Shown piece by piece: positions 43,718 through 51,023 of a stretch of DNA of 64,000 nucleotides. This DNA is from Sphingomicrobium sp. (lineage in GTDB: Bacteria > Pseudomonadota > Alphaproteobacteria > Sphingomonadales > Sphingomonadaceae), in NCBI GenBank assembly GCA_025450755.1, contig JANWLR010000062.1:31275-95274 (forward strand). The letters are read 5' to 3'. The notes below the pieces were generated by a model. The model had not been told where the DNA came from. It worked only from the letters and a program-made list of their open reading frames with translations, and searched no databases. Positions within the stretch are counted from its first letter, which is position 1. Each line of letters starts with the position of its first letter. Made by a program: the position numbers and the translations under genes.

Positions 43718-44113
43718 TTAGCTCGGCGACCGCCGCCGGTCGCCGTTGCGGCGTTGCCCCCGGCGCCGTTCCCCGTGAGGCAGGACTTCGGCCGGCTTGG
43801 CGACTTTCCGGCGCTCACTCTTTCGGCGGTCGCCCTTCCGACGATCGCCCTCCGGGCTGAGCTCGCCAGTCGTGATCGCGATGGTCGTCTTATCGGGATT
43901 GCCGCGAAGGCTGGCCTGGGCTGCGGCGAGGACCTGGGGGAGGTGAGTCCGGATGAACTCGCAGCGGTCATCGTCGGACATTGCCTCGGGCTTCTTCGGT
44001 CCCAGGAAGCTCTCAATTGCCTCGCGGCTAACGCAGATAGCGCGCAGCTTTCCTTCGACCCAAATGTCGATGAGCGTGTCGCTGCCGCTCGCGCGGATCG
44101 AATCATTCTCCAT
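43718..44113 (-). CDS. Hypothetical protein with Arg/Lys-rich repeat tail
   Basis: 131 residues. The N-terminal ~90 residues form a DUF-like domain (LIDIWVEGKLRAICVSREAIESFLG, MSDDDRCEFIRTHLPQVLAAA). The last 45 are dominated by RR repeats (GDRRKGDRRKSERRK, then GERRRGQRRNGDRRR), suggesting nucleic-acid or phosphate binding. ATG 44113. Convergent with the J-domain gene, with a 7-nt gap. No named family. Confidence 0.55.
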   Translation of the reverse strand: MENDSIRASGSDTLIDIWVEGKLRAICVSREAIESFLGPKKPEAMSDDDRCEFIRTHLPQVLAAAQASLRGNPDKTTIAITTGELSPEGDRRKGDRRKSERRKVAKPAEVLPHGERRRGQRRNGDRRRSPS

Positions 44114-44154
44114 GCCTGCACCCCAAGATACGCTAACTAATTCAAATCACTTTA

Positions 44155-44179
44155 GCATTCCCGGGAGCGATGGGAATGC
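44155..44179 (-). terminator. Hairpin after sufE
   Basis: GCATTCCC and GGGAATGC form a perfect 8-bp stem with a 9-nt loop immediately after the sufE stop on the minus strand, followed by taaagtgattt. It plausibly ends the sufE transcript. Confidence 0.55.
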
Positions 44180-44180
44180 C

Positions 44181-44600
44181 TCAAGCAGCGGCGGCGAAGC
44201 GCTCCGCCGTTTGCTTAATGAGAGCAATCATGTTGGGTATGCCCTGTGTGCGGTTGGCGCTGAGATGCTTCGACAGCTCGAAAGGAGCGAGGCATTCGGC
44301 AACATCGATCCGGGCGACCTCAACGGCGGGCTTGTCCTGCACCGCAGAGAGAACCAAAGCGACAATGCCCTTGGTGATCGCAGCGTTGCTGTCCGCGAGG
44401 AAATGCAGGCGACCCTCGACCACCGTTGGATAGACCCACACCGATGCCGAGCAGCCGCGCACCTTCGTCGAGTCGGTCTTCAAAGCTTCCGGCATTTCTT
44501 CGAGGAGACGGCCAAGCTCGATCAGCAGCCGGTAACGGTCTTCAGCATCGACGAGCTGATATTCTTCGAGGAGGTTAGGAAGCGAAGGAAGACCCGGCAT
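44181..44600 (-). CDS. sufE: SufE-family sulfur acceptor protein
   Basis: A 139-residue SufE: accepts persulfide sulfur from the cysteine desulfurase SufS for Fe-S cluster assembly. The active-site Cys lies in TDSTKVRGCSASVWVYP (near residue 50), and the family start LLEEYQLVDAEDRYRLLIELGR is clear. It lies 32 nt downstream of the psp-like series on the same strand, so it may share its transcript. No other suf genes are in the window. Confidence 0.9.
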   Translation of the reverse strand: MPGLPSLPNLLEEYQLVDAEDRYRLLIELGRLLEEMPEALKTDSTKVRGCSASVWVYPTVVEGRLHFLADSNAAITKGIVALVLSAVQDKPAVEVARIDVAECLAPFELSKHLSANRTQGIPNMIALIKQTAERFAAAA

Positions 44601-44632
44601 AGTGCGCGCCTAGCACCCTGCGACGGCGGTCA

Positions 44633-44884
44633 CTAGCGGTCGCGAAGGTCGTCGATCTGCCGCGCCAGGCTGTTTTCCTTGTCGACCGTGATGCGCTCGA
44701 GGACCTTGATTCGCTCCTTGAGCTCCTGGACCTCACTACGGAGGTGCTGGTTTTCCACCTGGGTCTGGCTGTCGGGACGGGCGTTCCGGAGATGATAATA
44801 GGAGCTCTTAACTCCGGCTCGGATGATCGACGCGACCATGACTATCGCGACAATGACGATTGCAGTGATCTGGCCGCCGTCCAT
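44633..44884 (-). CDS. Psp-array small membrane/coiled-coil protein 5
   Basis: 83 residues: N-terminal membrane helix (ITAIVIVAIVMVASIIRAGV), then a coiled coil ending in the array signature LERITVDKENSLARQIDDLR. Its ATG shares one base with the stop of the preceding gene (TGATG), so translation is coupled. The fold resembles PspB (one helix plus coiled coil), but it is a distinct paralogue. Role inferred: envelope-stress complex. Confidence 0.7.
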   Translation of the reverse strand: MDGGQITAIVIVAIVMVASIIRAGVKSSYYHLRNARPDSQTQVENQHLRSEVQELKERIKVLERITVDKENSLARQIDDLRDR

Positions 44885-45162
44885 CAGGCTTGATCCTCTT
44901 CTGCTATGCGATCGCGATCGCGAAGGGCCTCGATCTGGGCGGCGGTCTCGACGCCGCGATCGGTGACGATGCGCTCGAGCACGCGGATGCGTTCCTGAAG
45001 CTGCTGCACTTGTCCGCGCAAGCGTTCATTCTCCGCATCGTTCACTGGTGGATCGCCGCGCATTTCGCGCATGGATCGCGCAGGGATGCCGAGCTTGTGG
45101 CGGACGATCGTAAAAACGAACACCATCAACAGGACGGCAAGGACAAATTCAAACACGTTCAT
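44884..45162 (-). CDS. Psp-array small membrane/coiled-coil protein 4
   Basis: 92 residues: N-terminal helix (FEFVLAVLLMVFVFTIVRHKLG), a linker (ARSMREMRGDPPVN) and a coiled coil with the signature LERIVTDRGVETAAQIEALR. ATG 45162; 68-nt gap from the upstream gene. It is near-identical in its tail to array proteins 2 and 3, showing duplication. Confidence 0.7.
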   Translation of the reverse strand: MNVFEFVLAVLLMVFVFTIVRHKLGIPARSMREMRGDPPVNDAENERLRGQVQQLQERIRVLERIVTDRGVETAAQIEALRDRDRIAEEDQA

Positions 45163-45230
45163 TGTACCTGCAGCCCCCTAACTCTGCGATGTATCTTAGA
45201 TGTATCATCTCGTGATCTGCACGCGTTGAT

Positions 45231-45542
45231 TCAAGCGGTCGAGTCATGGGTCGGTAGTATCTCACCGCCGACGGCCGGCGGTCGAGTTTGCCGCAAGGCT
45301 TCGATCTGAGCGGCAGTCTGGGCACCGCCATCTGTCGCGATTGCTTCCAGGACCCGCAAGCGTGCTTCGATGCGCTCGACATGGGCCGCATATTGGGCTG
45401 CCTTCTCTGCGGTCTGGTCGGCGATCAGCTGGCTCATCTTTTCCTTGTGCTGCAGCCAGCGCTGGAAGGCGCTGTAGCCAATGCCGCCCAGCGTTGGGAT
45501 TCCGACGACGATCATGAAGAAGATCAGCATTGATAGCGGCAC
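45231..45542 (-). CDS. Psp-array small membrane/coiled-coil protein 3
   Basis: 103 residues: N-terminal helix (MLIFFMIVVGIPTLGGIGYSA), a coiled coil with KAAQYAAHVERIEARL, then the signature LEAIATDGGAQTAAQIEALR and a short unrelated tail. GTG 45542 is supported by GAGGAGG 5 nt upstream. The KAAQYAA segment is shared with array protein 2, marking a recent pair. Confidence 0.7.
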   Translation of the reverse strand: MPLSMLIFFMIVVGIPTLGGIGYSAFQRWLQHKEKMSQLIADQTAEKAAQYAAHVERIEARLRVLEAIATDGGAQTAAQIEALRQTRPPAVGGEILPTHDSTA

Positions 45543-45574
45543 ATCAGCCTCCTCAATCGCGCGGTTGGTGTCGT

Positions 45575-45877
45575 TTAGCCGAGCGGCTCTTGCTTTTGGG
45601 CAACCTTGCCGACGCGCCTGACCGGCTTCCGAAGCGCCTCGATCTGTGCAGCGGTCTGCGCTCCGCTGTCGGTGACGATCTGCTCAAGGACGCTGACTCG
45701 CTCCTCGAGTTCGCTGCTCCGAGCCGCATATTGCGCGGCCTTCTCCGCAGCACTCAGTGCTTCGACCTCGAGCCGTTTCTCGCGATATCTGAAGAAGCGG
45801 TTGGCGATCAGCATGATCATCAGAGTCGGCAGGCCGATGACGACCATGGCGAGCATAACGGCAGCAGCGGGATTCAT
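45575..45877 (-). CDS. Psp-array small membrane/coiled-coil protein 2
   Basis: 100 residues: N-terminal helix (VMLAMVVIGLPTLMIMLIANRFF), basic juxtamembrane segment (RYREKR), coiled coil (SAAEKAAQYAARSSELEERV) and signature LEQIVTDSGAQTAAQIEALR. ATG 45877 overlaps the stop of array protein 1 (ATGA). Its tail is almost the same as that of proteins 3 and 4. Confidence 0.7.
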   Translation of the reverse strand: MNPAAAVMLAMVVIGLPTLMIMLIANRFFRYREKRLEVEALSAAEKAAQYAARSSELEERVSVLEQIVTDSGAQTAAQIEALRKPVRRVGKVAQKQEPLG

Positions 45878-46218
45878 GCATTACCTCCCTTGTCGACGGT
45901 CAACGCGTCGATATCGCGGGCAAGTCTTGAAGGTTGATCCGTTGCGATCCGCTCCAAGGTTTCTAGCCGGTCCTTGATCGACCCGAGCTCGGCGCGAAGC
46001 TGCGCATTCTCGGTCGTGAGGAGCCGAATGCGCTCGGAAGTCTCGCCGTCCTTTTTCGGGTGAAGCGGCATTCCCCACGAATTGGAGAGAGGGTAGCCGT
46101 TCTTGATCTTGAGCCAGTTGTTCAGGAGCGAACCGCCGACAGCAACGGCGACGATGATGGCGACCATCGGCATGATGATGCGCATCAGATCGATGACTTG
46201 AGCGAGTTGGGCGTCCAT
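45874..46218 (-). CDS. Psp-array small membrane/coiled-coil protein 1
   Basis: 114 residues from ATG 46218: N-terminal helix (IIMPMVAIIVAVAVGGSLL), a linker with NGYPLSNSWGMPLHPKK, and a coiled coil with signature LERIATDQPSRLARDIDALT. A longer start (46233) adds five residues. It lies 23 nt after pspC. The helix-linker-coil order matches PspB topology. Confidence 0.72.
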   Translation of the reverse strand: MDAQLAQVIDLMRIIMPMVAIIVAVAVGGSLLNNWLKIKNGYPLSNSWGMPLHPKKDGETSERIRLLTTENAQLRAELGSIKDRLETLERIATDQPSRLARDIDALTVDKGGNA

Positions 46219-46241
46219 TCGATTTTCCCCCAAATGCCAGA

Positions 46242-46712
46242 TTAGCGCAGCTGTTCGATCTCACGGGCGAGCGTGCGATTCTCTGTCGTCACATAGCTTT
46301 CAATGTCCGCGAGGCGGCGGTCGATATCCTTGAACCTCGAACGGATGTCGCGCGCCGCGCGGGTCGGCGAAGCACGCACGCCCTGCCAGAACTGGCGATC
46401 TTCGCTGCGCTGGTCGACCAGCTCGCGTGGCTTGGTCGGAGCGACCCAGCCGGCGATGAAGTAGAAAGGCAGCACCGATCCACCGCTCATGAAAACGGCG
46501 GCCAGGAAGCAGATTCGGACGAGCGCGACGTCGAATCCGGTGTAATCGGCGATCCCCGCGCAGACGCCCATGATTTTGCCGTTGTGCTTGTCACGATAGA
46601 ATCGAGTCTGGCTTGCCGGTTGCAGGGAATAGGATTGCGGCTCCTCGATCAGCGGTTGCGGCTGGTTTGAACGGCGTTCGACGGGATAGCGGTCGTAGGC
46701 CACGTCACTCAC
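46242..46712 (-). CDS. pspC: Phage shock protein PspC
   Basis: About 156 residues. The PspC domain (FYRDKHNGKIMGVCAGIADY, then TGFDVALVRICFLAAVFMSG and LPFYFIAGWVAPTKP) lies in the middle. The C-terminal region has IESYVTTENRTLAREIEQLR, in register with the downstream array proteins. GTG 46712 overlaps the end of pspB by 8 nt. PspC with PspB senses membrane damage and releases PspF from PspA in enterobacteria; that role is inferred here. Confidence 0.9.
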   Translation of the reverse strand: MSDVAYDRYPVERRSNQPQPLIEEPQSYSLQPASQTRFYRDKHNGKIMGVCAGIADYTGFDVALVRICFLAAVFMSGGSVLPFYFIAGWVAPTKPRELVDQRSEDRQFWQGVRASPTRAARDIRSRFKDIDRRLADIESYVTTENRTLAREIEQLR

Positions 46713-46983
46713 CCTCGACCAGCAGACGACGGCTCTGGTCGTCACGCCCGGGCAGGCACTGCTGGCGCCAGTTGGGATTTTCGGCAGTCATGATCCGTTC
46801 GATCGTGCACAGCCGGTCGTCGAGCCGGCGCGCTGCCTCGTGAAGCTCGTCGAGCAGCTTTTCATCGCCGGACGTCAGGGTAGCTGCCTGCTTCCACTTG
46901 GTCACATAGTGAAAGATCAGCCACGGCAGGCCGACGAACAGCATTCCGACAATCAGGACGGGAAGAAGTACGTCTTCCATCAT
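46705..46983 (-). CDS. pspB: Phage shock protein PspB
   Basis: 92 residues: N-terminal helix (VLIVGMLFVGLPWLIFHYV), then a coiled coil and the PspB tail (RRLDDRLCTIERIMTAENPNWRQQ), which matches the E. coli AEHPNWR ending. About 15 extra residues follow. The start abuts the pspA stop. PspB is the inner-membrane partner of PspC. Confidence 0.88.
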   Translation of the reverse strand: MMEDVLLPVLIVGMLFVGLPWLIFHYVTKWKQAATLTSGDEKLLDELHEAARRLDDRLCTIERIMTAENPNWRQQCLPGRDDQSRRLLVEGE

Positions 46984-47654
46984 TATCTATTCCCCTTGGC
47001 CTTGAGCGCGGCCTTCATGGCCTCAAGCTCGGCATCGACCGATTCTGTAGCTTTCAATTCGGCAATTTCCTCTTCGAGGCTCTTCGGCCCGTTCATTCCG
47101 AGAGCGTCGGCGCGCCCCTCGGCGAAGTCGGCGCGGCGTTCAAGTACCTCGAAGCGGCTGAACGCATCCTCGGTGCGGTTGCCGTTGAGGAGCTCGCGGG
47201 CGCGGGCCCTCGTAACCGCACTTTCGAAACGTGCGGCGATCGCGTTTTGGCGAGCGCGCGCCTCGCGCAGCTTGCCCTGAAGCTTGGCGATGTCGCCCTC
47301 GTAGCCCTTCAGCGTATCGTCGATGACCTTGATCTCGTCGCGCAACCCGGCGCCCATGTCAGCGGCCTTCTGGCGCTCGATCAACGCCGCCTTGGCGAGG
47401 TCCTCCCGATCCTTGCTGAGCGCGAGCTCCGCCTTTTCGGTCCAGCTCATCTGAAGCTCGTCGAGGCGCGACAGCGCCCGGCGCATTTCCTTGCCGTCCG
47501 CGATGCAGCGCGCGGCCGACGCGCGGACCTCGACCAGCGTCTCCTCCATTTCGAGGATGACCATCCGGATCATCTTCGCCGGATCCTCCGAGCGGTCGAG
47601 CATCTCGGTGATATTTGCAGCAAAGATATCCCGTGTTCGGGAAAAGATACTCAT
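46983..47654 (-). CDS. pspA: Phage shock protein PspA
   Basis: A 223-residue PspA/Vipp1 (ESCRT-III-like) coiled-coil protein: MSIFSRTRDIFAANITEML with amphipathic N-terminal helix, then EDPAKMIRMVILEMEETLVEVR and long helices. It binds stressed membranes and inhibits PspF. ATG 47654 has CGGAG about 7 nt upstream. A sigma-54-type promoter lies 49 nt before the start. It is the first gene of the long minus-strand operon. Confidence 0.95.
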   Translation of the reverse strand: MSIFSRTRDIFAANITEMLDRSEDPAKMIRMVILEMEETLVEVRASAARCIADGKEMRRALSRLDELQMSWTEKAELALSKDREDLAKAALIERQKAADMGAGLRDEIKVIDDTLKGYEGDIAKLQGKLREARARQNAIAARFESAVTRARARELLNGNRTEDAFSRFEVLERRADFAEGRADALGMNGPKSLEEEIAELKATESVDAELEAMKAALKAKGNR

Positions 47655-47702
47655 TCGGCACTCCGCATGCGATTATTAGGGCCCTAAACTTGTTCTAAAC
47701 CA

Positions 47703-47718
47703 TACAAGAGTTGTGCCA
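47703..47718 (-). promoter_or_regulatory. Sigma-54 (-24/-12) promoter of the psp operon
   Basis: Read on the minus strand: TGGCAC (47718-47713), five bases, TTGTA (47707-47703). This fits the RpoN consensus TGGCAC-N5-TTGCW with one deviation (T for C in the -12 element). It lies directly upstream of pspA and opposite the PspF-type activator gene, as expected for a PspF-dependent promoter. Confidence 0.82.
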
Positions 47719-47792
47719 TTTATTTGGAAATGTGAAATATCAGGGAATTCGCTATTTTTGCTCGCTTCGCCAGAGTGAAAATCCTTGCCAAA

Positions 47793-47810
47793 TGGTGGGA
47801 TTTGCCACCA
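47793..47810. promoter_or_regulatory. Dyad in the pspA-pspF intergenic region, candidate PspF site
   Basis: TGGTGG (47793-47798) and CCACCA (47805-47810) form an inverted repeat with a 6-nt spacer. Its centre is about 85 nt upstream of the pspA -24 element, a normal enhancer distance, and it lies 31 nt before the pspF start, so binding could also autoregulate pspF. Function inferred. Confidence 0.45.
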
Positions 47811-47841
47811 ACAGTCGGCCAGATTTCTGATCGAAGGAAGC

Positions 47842-48894
47842 ATGGAGCGGACGGACCAATTCATCGGCCAGAGCCTCGCGTTCCTCGACGCCGTCGAACG
47901 CGCAAGCCGCGCCGCGCCGCTCAATCGCCCCGTGCTCGTGATCGGTGAGCGCGGAACCGGCAAGGAGCTTATCGCCGAACGTCTCCACCACCTGTCGTCG
48001 CGTTGGGCCGGTCCGCTGATTATCATGAACTGCGCTGCGCTGCCCGAGAATCTCATCGAGGCAGAGCTCTTCGGGCACGAAGCCGGGAGCTTCACCGGAG
48101 CGGCCAAGACCCGGCACGGACGATTCGAAGAGGCGGATAGCGGCACGCTTTTCCTCGACGAGCTCGGCACTCTCTCCATGCCGGCACAGGACCGGCTTCT
48201 GCGGGCGGTCGAATATGGCGAAATCACGCGCATCGGTGCATCCAAGCCAATCTCGGTCGACGTCAGGATCGTCGCCGCCACCAACCAGAACCTGCCGGAC
48301 CAGGTGGAGAAGGGGAACTTCCGGGCTGACCTTCTCGATCGCCTGTCCTTCGAGGTCATCACGCTGCCGCCATTGCGCGCCCGTCAGGGCGACGTTCCTT
48401 TGCTCGTCGAGCATTTCGGCCGCCGCATGGGGGTCGAGCTCGACTGGTCGAACTGGCCCGGCTTCACGCCGCGTGCGCTTGCAGAGCTGGAGACTTATTC
48501 ATGGCCGGGGAACGTCCGTGAGCTTCGCAACGTGGTTGAGCGCGCCGTCTACAGGCACGAAGACCCGGAGCGACCGATCGAAGAGATCAACTTCAACCCG
48601 TTTCATTCGCCCTGGGCTCCCGCGGTGGGCGAGCCGGCCCGAGCCACTCCCGCGCTCGTTGCTGCGAATGAGGGCGAGGAGGAGGGGGCCCAGCCTTCCA
48701 GTCCATCGCCGGCGGCAACAACGAAAGATTTTCGCACGGCCGTTTCCGATTACGAGCGCCAGCTTCTCCAGGACGGGCTCCGGCGTAATCGCTTCAACCA
48801 GCGTGCAACCGCCGCGGCGCTGGGGCTGAGCTACGACCAGCTCCGCCACGCCCTCAAAAGGCACAAGCTTCTCGACACCGAGGCTACGGGCTGA
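47842..48894 (+). CDS. pspF: Sigma-54-dependent activator PspF
   Basis: 350 residues: AAA+ domain with Walker A GERGTGKEL (35-43), GSFTGA (82-87; the sigma-54-contacting GAFTGA with Ser), Walker B TLFLDELGTL and the arginine region RADLLDRLSFEVI. There is no N-terminal sensory domain, as in PspF. The C-terminal Fis-like HTH is NQRATAAALGLSYDQLRHALKRH. A variable Ala/Pro/Glu linker precedes it. ATG 47842 with GAAGGAAG upstream. Divergent from pspA, which inhibits it in enterobacteria. Confidence 0.93.
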   Translation: MERTDQFIGQSLAFLDAVERASRAAPLNRPVLVIGERGTGKELIAERLHHLSSRWAGPLIIMNCAALPENLIEAELFGHEAGSFTGAAKTRHGRFEEADSGTLFLDELGTLSMPAQDRLLRAVEYGEITRIGASKPISVDVRIVAATNQNLPDQVEKGNFRADLLDRLSFEVITLPPLRARQGDVPLLVEHFGRRMGVELDWSNWPGFTPRALAELETYSWPGNVRELRNVVERAVYRHEDPERPIEEINFNPFHSPWAPAVGEPARATPALVAANEGEEEGAQPSSPSPAATTKDFRTAVSDYERQLLQDGLRRNRFNQRATAAALGLSYDQLRHALKRHKLLDTEATG

Positions 48895-48973
48895 CGTTCG
48901 TCAATTCGTCGAATCGTTCTGCCGCCGAACTGCAATCGGTGCTATAAGCGGCAAGCAAACCATGGAGGCTTCA

Positions 48974-49531
48974 ATGAAGACTCTCTTGCTTGGTGCTGCC
49001 CTCACGCTCTCCGCATTCTCGTCTGCGGCCATTGCCGACGAATCCGCTTTTACACTCGGCGGGAGCGCAGCACAGACCTGCTACATCTCGGCAGCCGAAC
49101 GCCGGCATGACGTTCAGTCGATCAACGAATGCACATACGCCTTGAACGAAAAATTCCTGACGGGCTTCGATCGAGCCGGAACCTTCGTGAATCGCGGCAT
49201 CCTGTACCTTTTTGCCGGAAATCAGGCATCTGCCGTTCGTGACTTCGATGAAGCGATCGCGATGGATCCAATGCAGGCCGAGGCCTGGCTCGACAAGGCG
49301 GTCGCACTCGTCAACGCGGGCAACAGTTCGGCTGCGCTCGACCTTGCCGATCGCGCTCTCAAGCTCAGGACGCAAAAGCCGGCGCTTGCTTACTATGTTC
49401 GAGGCCTCGCGTTCGAACAGCAAGGGCAGCTGCGCGACGCATACGGCAGCTTGACGACTGCGCATCGGATCGACCCGAACTGGAACGAGCCGACCGACGA
49501 GCTCGCCCGCTACCGGATCGTCGGCCAATAA
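48974..49531 (+). CDS. Exported TPR-repeat protein
   Basis: About 185 residues. Signal peptide (residues 1-20, ends AAIADE); then about three tetratricopeptide repeats (AGTFVNRGILYLFAGNQASAVRDFDEAI, AEAWLDKAVALVNAGN, LAYYVRGLAFEQQGQLRDAYGS). ATG 48974 is chosen because GGAGG at 48964-48968 stands 5 nt before it; ATG 48962 overlaps that Shine-Dalgarno. Periplasmic protein-interaction role inferred. Confidence 0.78.
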   Translation: MKTLLLGAALTLSAFSSAAIADESAFTLGGSAAQTCYISAAERRHDVQSINECTYALNEKFLTGFDRAGTFVNRGILYLFAGNQASAVRDFDEAIAMDPMQAEAWLDKAVALVNAGNSSAALDLADRALKLRTQKPALAYYVRGLAFEQQGQLRDAYGSLTTAHRIDPNWNEPTDELARYRIVGQ

Positions 49532-49562
49532 CGGCGCGGCAAGCGCTGCTCTGGCTCGCGCG

Positions 49563-49588
49563 TGACCAACGCTAGTGTGCGTTGGTCA
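49563..49588. terminator. Bidirectional hairpin terminator
   Basis: TGACCAACGC and GCGTTGGTCA form a perfect 10-bp stem with a 6-nt loop. It lies between the TPR gene and the convergent PuuD-like gene and includes the stop codon and last codons of the latter. Confidence 0.6.
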
Positions 49589-50150
49589 TGCACAGCAACA
49601 TCGGGATAGAGAGCAAGGTGTTGAGCCGTGAGGCGATCCCAGCTGTCGCTGCCGCTTTTGCCTTCGCAGCATCATCCGCGGCGACGAAGCCCAGGACCTT
49701 CTTCTGATTCGGCCAGATGATCACCCAGACGTTGAACGCCATGATCAGCGCAAGCCACATGCCGATCCCGATCAGCCGCGCCGAGGGCTGAAGAGTCAGC
49801 GCCTGGACCAATTCGCCATATGACCAGGCAAGCAAAAGGCCTGTCAGCACCGTGAAGGCTGCGCCCCAGCGGAAATAGAACAGTGCCTTGGGCGCGATAT
49901 ATTTCGAAACGCCGGGCTTGAGCTCGGCCGGAACCGTCGGCATGACCGGCGTCTGCACGAAATTGAAGTAATAAAGCAGGCCGATCCAGGTGATTCCGAA
50001 GAAAACGTGCAACCACTGAAGGAGGCCGTTCAGCAGGTCGCCGGTGGGATTGGGCGCATAGCTCGTCAAATCCGGTGCGGCGATGATCACCACCGCCAGG
50101 ACCAGGCCGACGAACAGAACGAGCCATAAATTCGCGAAGAACTTTGCCAT
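49572..50150 (-). CDS. PuuD-like membrane protein (urate hydroxylase membrane domain only)
   Basis: 192 residues with about four to five membrane helices. The LLQWLHVFFGITWIGLLYYFNF segment, with its helix-embedded His and Trp, and the later FYFRWGAAFTVLTGLLLAW match the membrane (Urate_ox_N) part of PuuD. True PuuD also has a C-terminal cytochrome c domain, and no CxxCH is present here. It may act with a separate cytochrome or have another role. No purine-catabolism genes are adjacent. Confidence 0.7.
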   Translation of the reverse strand: MAKFFANLWLVLFVGLVLAVVIIAAPDLTSYAPNPTGDLLNGLLQWLHVFFGITWIGLLYYFNFVQTPVMPTVPAELKPGVSKYIAPKALFYFRWGAAFTVLTGLLLAWSYGELVQALTLQPSARLIGIGMWLALIMAFNVWVIIWPNQKKVLGFVAADDAAKAKAAATAGIASRLNTLLSIPMLLCMTNAH

Positions 50151-50285
50151 CTGCTTCCCCCTTCATGCGCACGAATGCCCCGCATCGCCTGCGCTTCAGC
50201 GCAAATCAGCGCTTCGCAGTCGTTTCTGGGTTGAAATTTTCCGCTGCGCAAGCATGTCAGAGCAACGCGGGCGGGGGGCTCAGCT

Positions 50286-50305
50286 AAGGGGAAGCACTTC
50301 CCCTT
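50286..50305 (+). promoter_or_regulatory. Hairpin in the sodB 5' region
   Basis: AAGGGGAAG and CTTCCCCTT form a perfect 9-bp stem with a 2-nt spacer, too tight to close fully, so the real loop is larger. It ends 8 nt before the sodB Shine-Dalgarno (AAGGAG, 50313-50318). That Shine-Dalgarno can pair with a following CTCC (50322-50325). Possible mRNA-level control. Confidence 0.4.
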
Positions 50306-50328
50306 GAAATCTAAGGAGTTGCTCCATC

Positions 50329-50982
50329 ATGCCCTTCCAGCTGCCCGATCTTCCTTTTGCGAAGGATGCGCTCGCGCCAGTCATGTCGGCCGAGACGCTC
50401 GACTATCACTGGGGCAAGCACCACAAGGCCTATGTCAACAAGACCAACGAACTCATTGAAGCCGATCAGAACCTCAGCGGCGCCTCGCTGCTTCAGGTCG
50501 TCCGGCGGTCCAAAGAGTCCGGCAACTACAAGCTGTTCAACAACAGTGCGCAGCTGTGGAACCACAGCTTCTTCTGGCAATGCCTCGCGCCGTCGAAGGG
50601 CCAGCAGCCCGATGGCAAGCTCGCCAAGTTGATCGAAGACGGCTTCGGCAGTGCGCAGGCGCTGATCGACAAGCTCCAGGAAGAGGCGGTCAACCATTTT
50701 GCCAGCGGCTGGGCCTGGCTCGTGCTTGACCGCGGCTCGCTCCGGGTCACGTCACTTCACGATGCCGACACGCCTCTGGTGCACGAGGGCATGGTCCCGT
50801 TGTTCACGCTCGATGTGTGGGAGCACGCTTATTACATCGACTATCGCAACGAGCGACCGCGTTTCGCCTCGAGCGTCTTGTCGAACATCGTCAATTGGGA
50901 CTTCGTCGCCCGGAACCTCGATGGTCAGGGGTTCGAACGCGCGAATCAGCAGGGCGCCGAGACGCCGGAGCTGACGGCTTAG
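50329..50982 (+). CDS. sodB: Superoxide dismutase (Fe type)
   Basis: A 217-residue Fe/Mn SOD. Metal ligands His27 (DYHWGKHHKAYV), His79 (LWNHSFFW), Asp162 and His166 (LDVWEHAYYIDYRN) are all present. The overall sequence is typical of proteobacterial FeSODs (HFASGWAWL), though metal choice is not certain from sequence. No signal peptide, so cytoplasmic. ATG 50329. Confidence 0.94.
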   Translation: MPFQLPDLPFAKDALAPVMSAETLDYHWGKHHKAYVNKTNELIEADQNLSGASLLQVVRRSKESGNYKLFNNSAQLWNHSFFWQCLAPSKGQQPDGKLAKLIEDGFGSAQALIDKLQEEAVNHFASGWAWLVLDRGSLRVTSLHDADTPLVHEGMVPLFTLDVWEHAYYIDYRNERPRFASSVLSNIVNWDFVARNLDGQGFERANQQGAETPELTA

Positions 50983-51023
50983 GCCTCGTGCTCGCCAGTC
51001 CCCTCCGGATTGACTGGGCGCAG

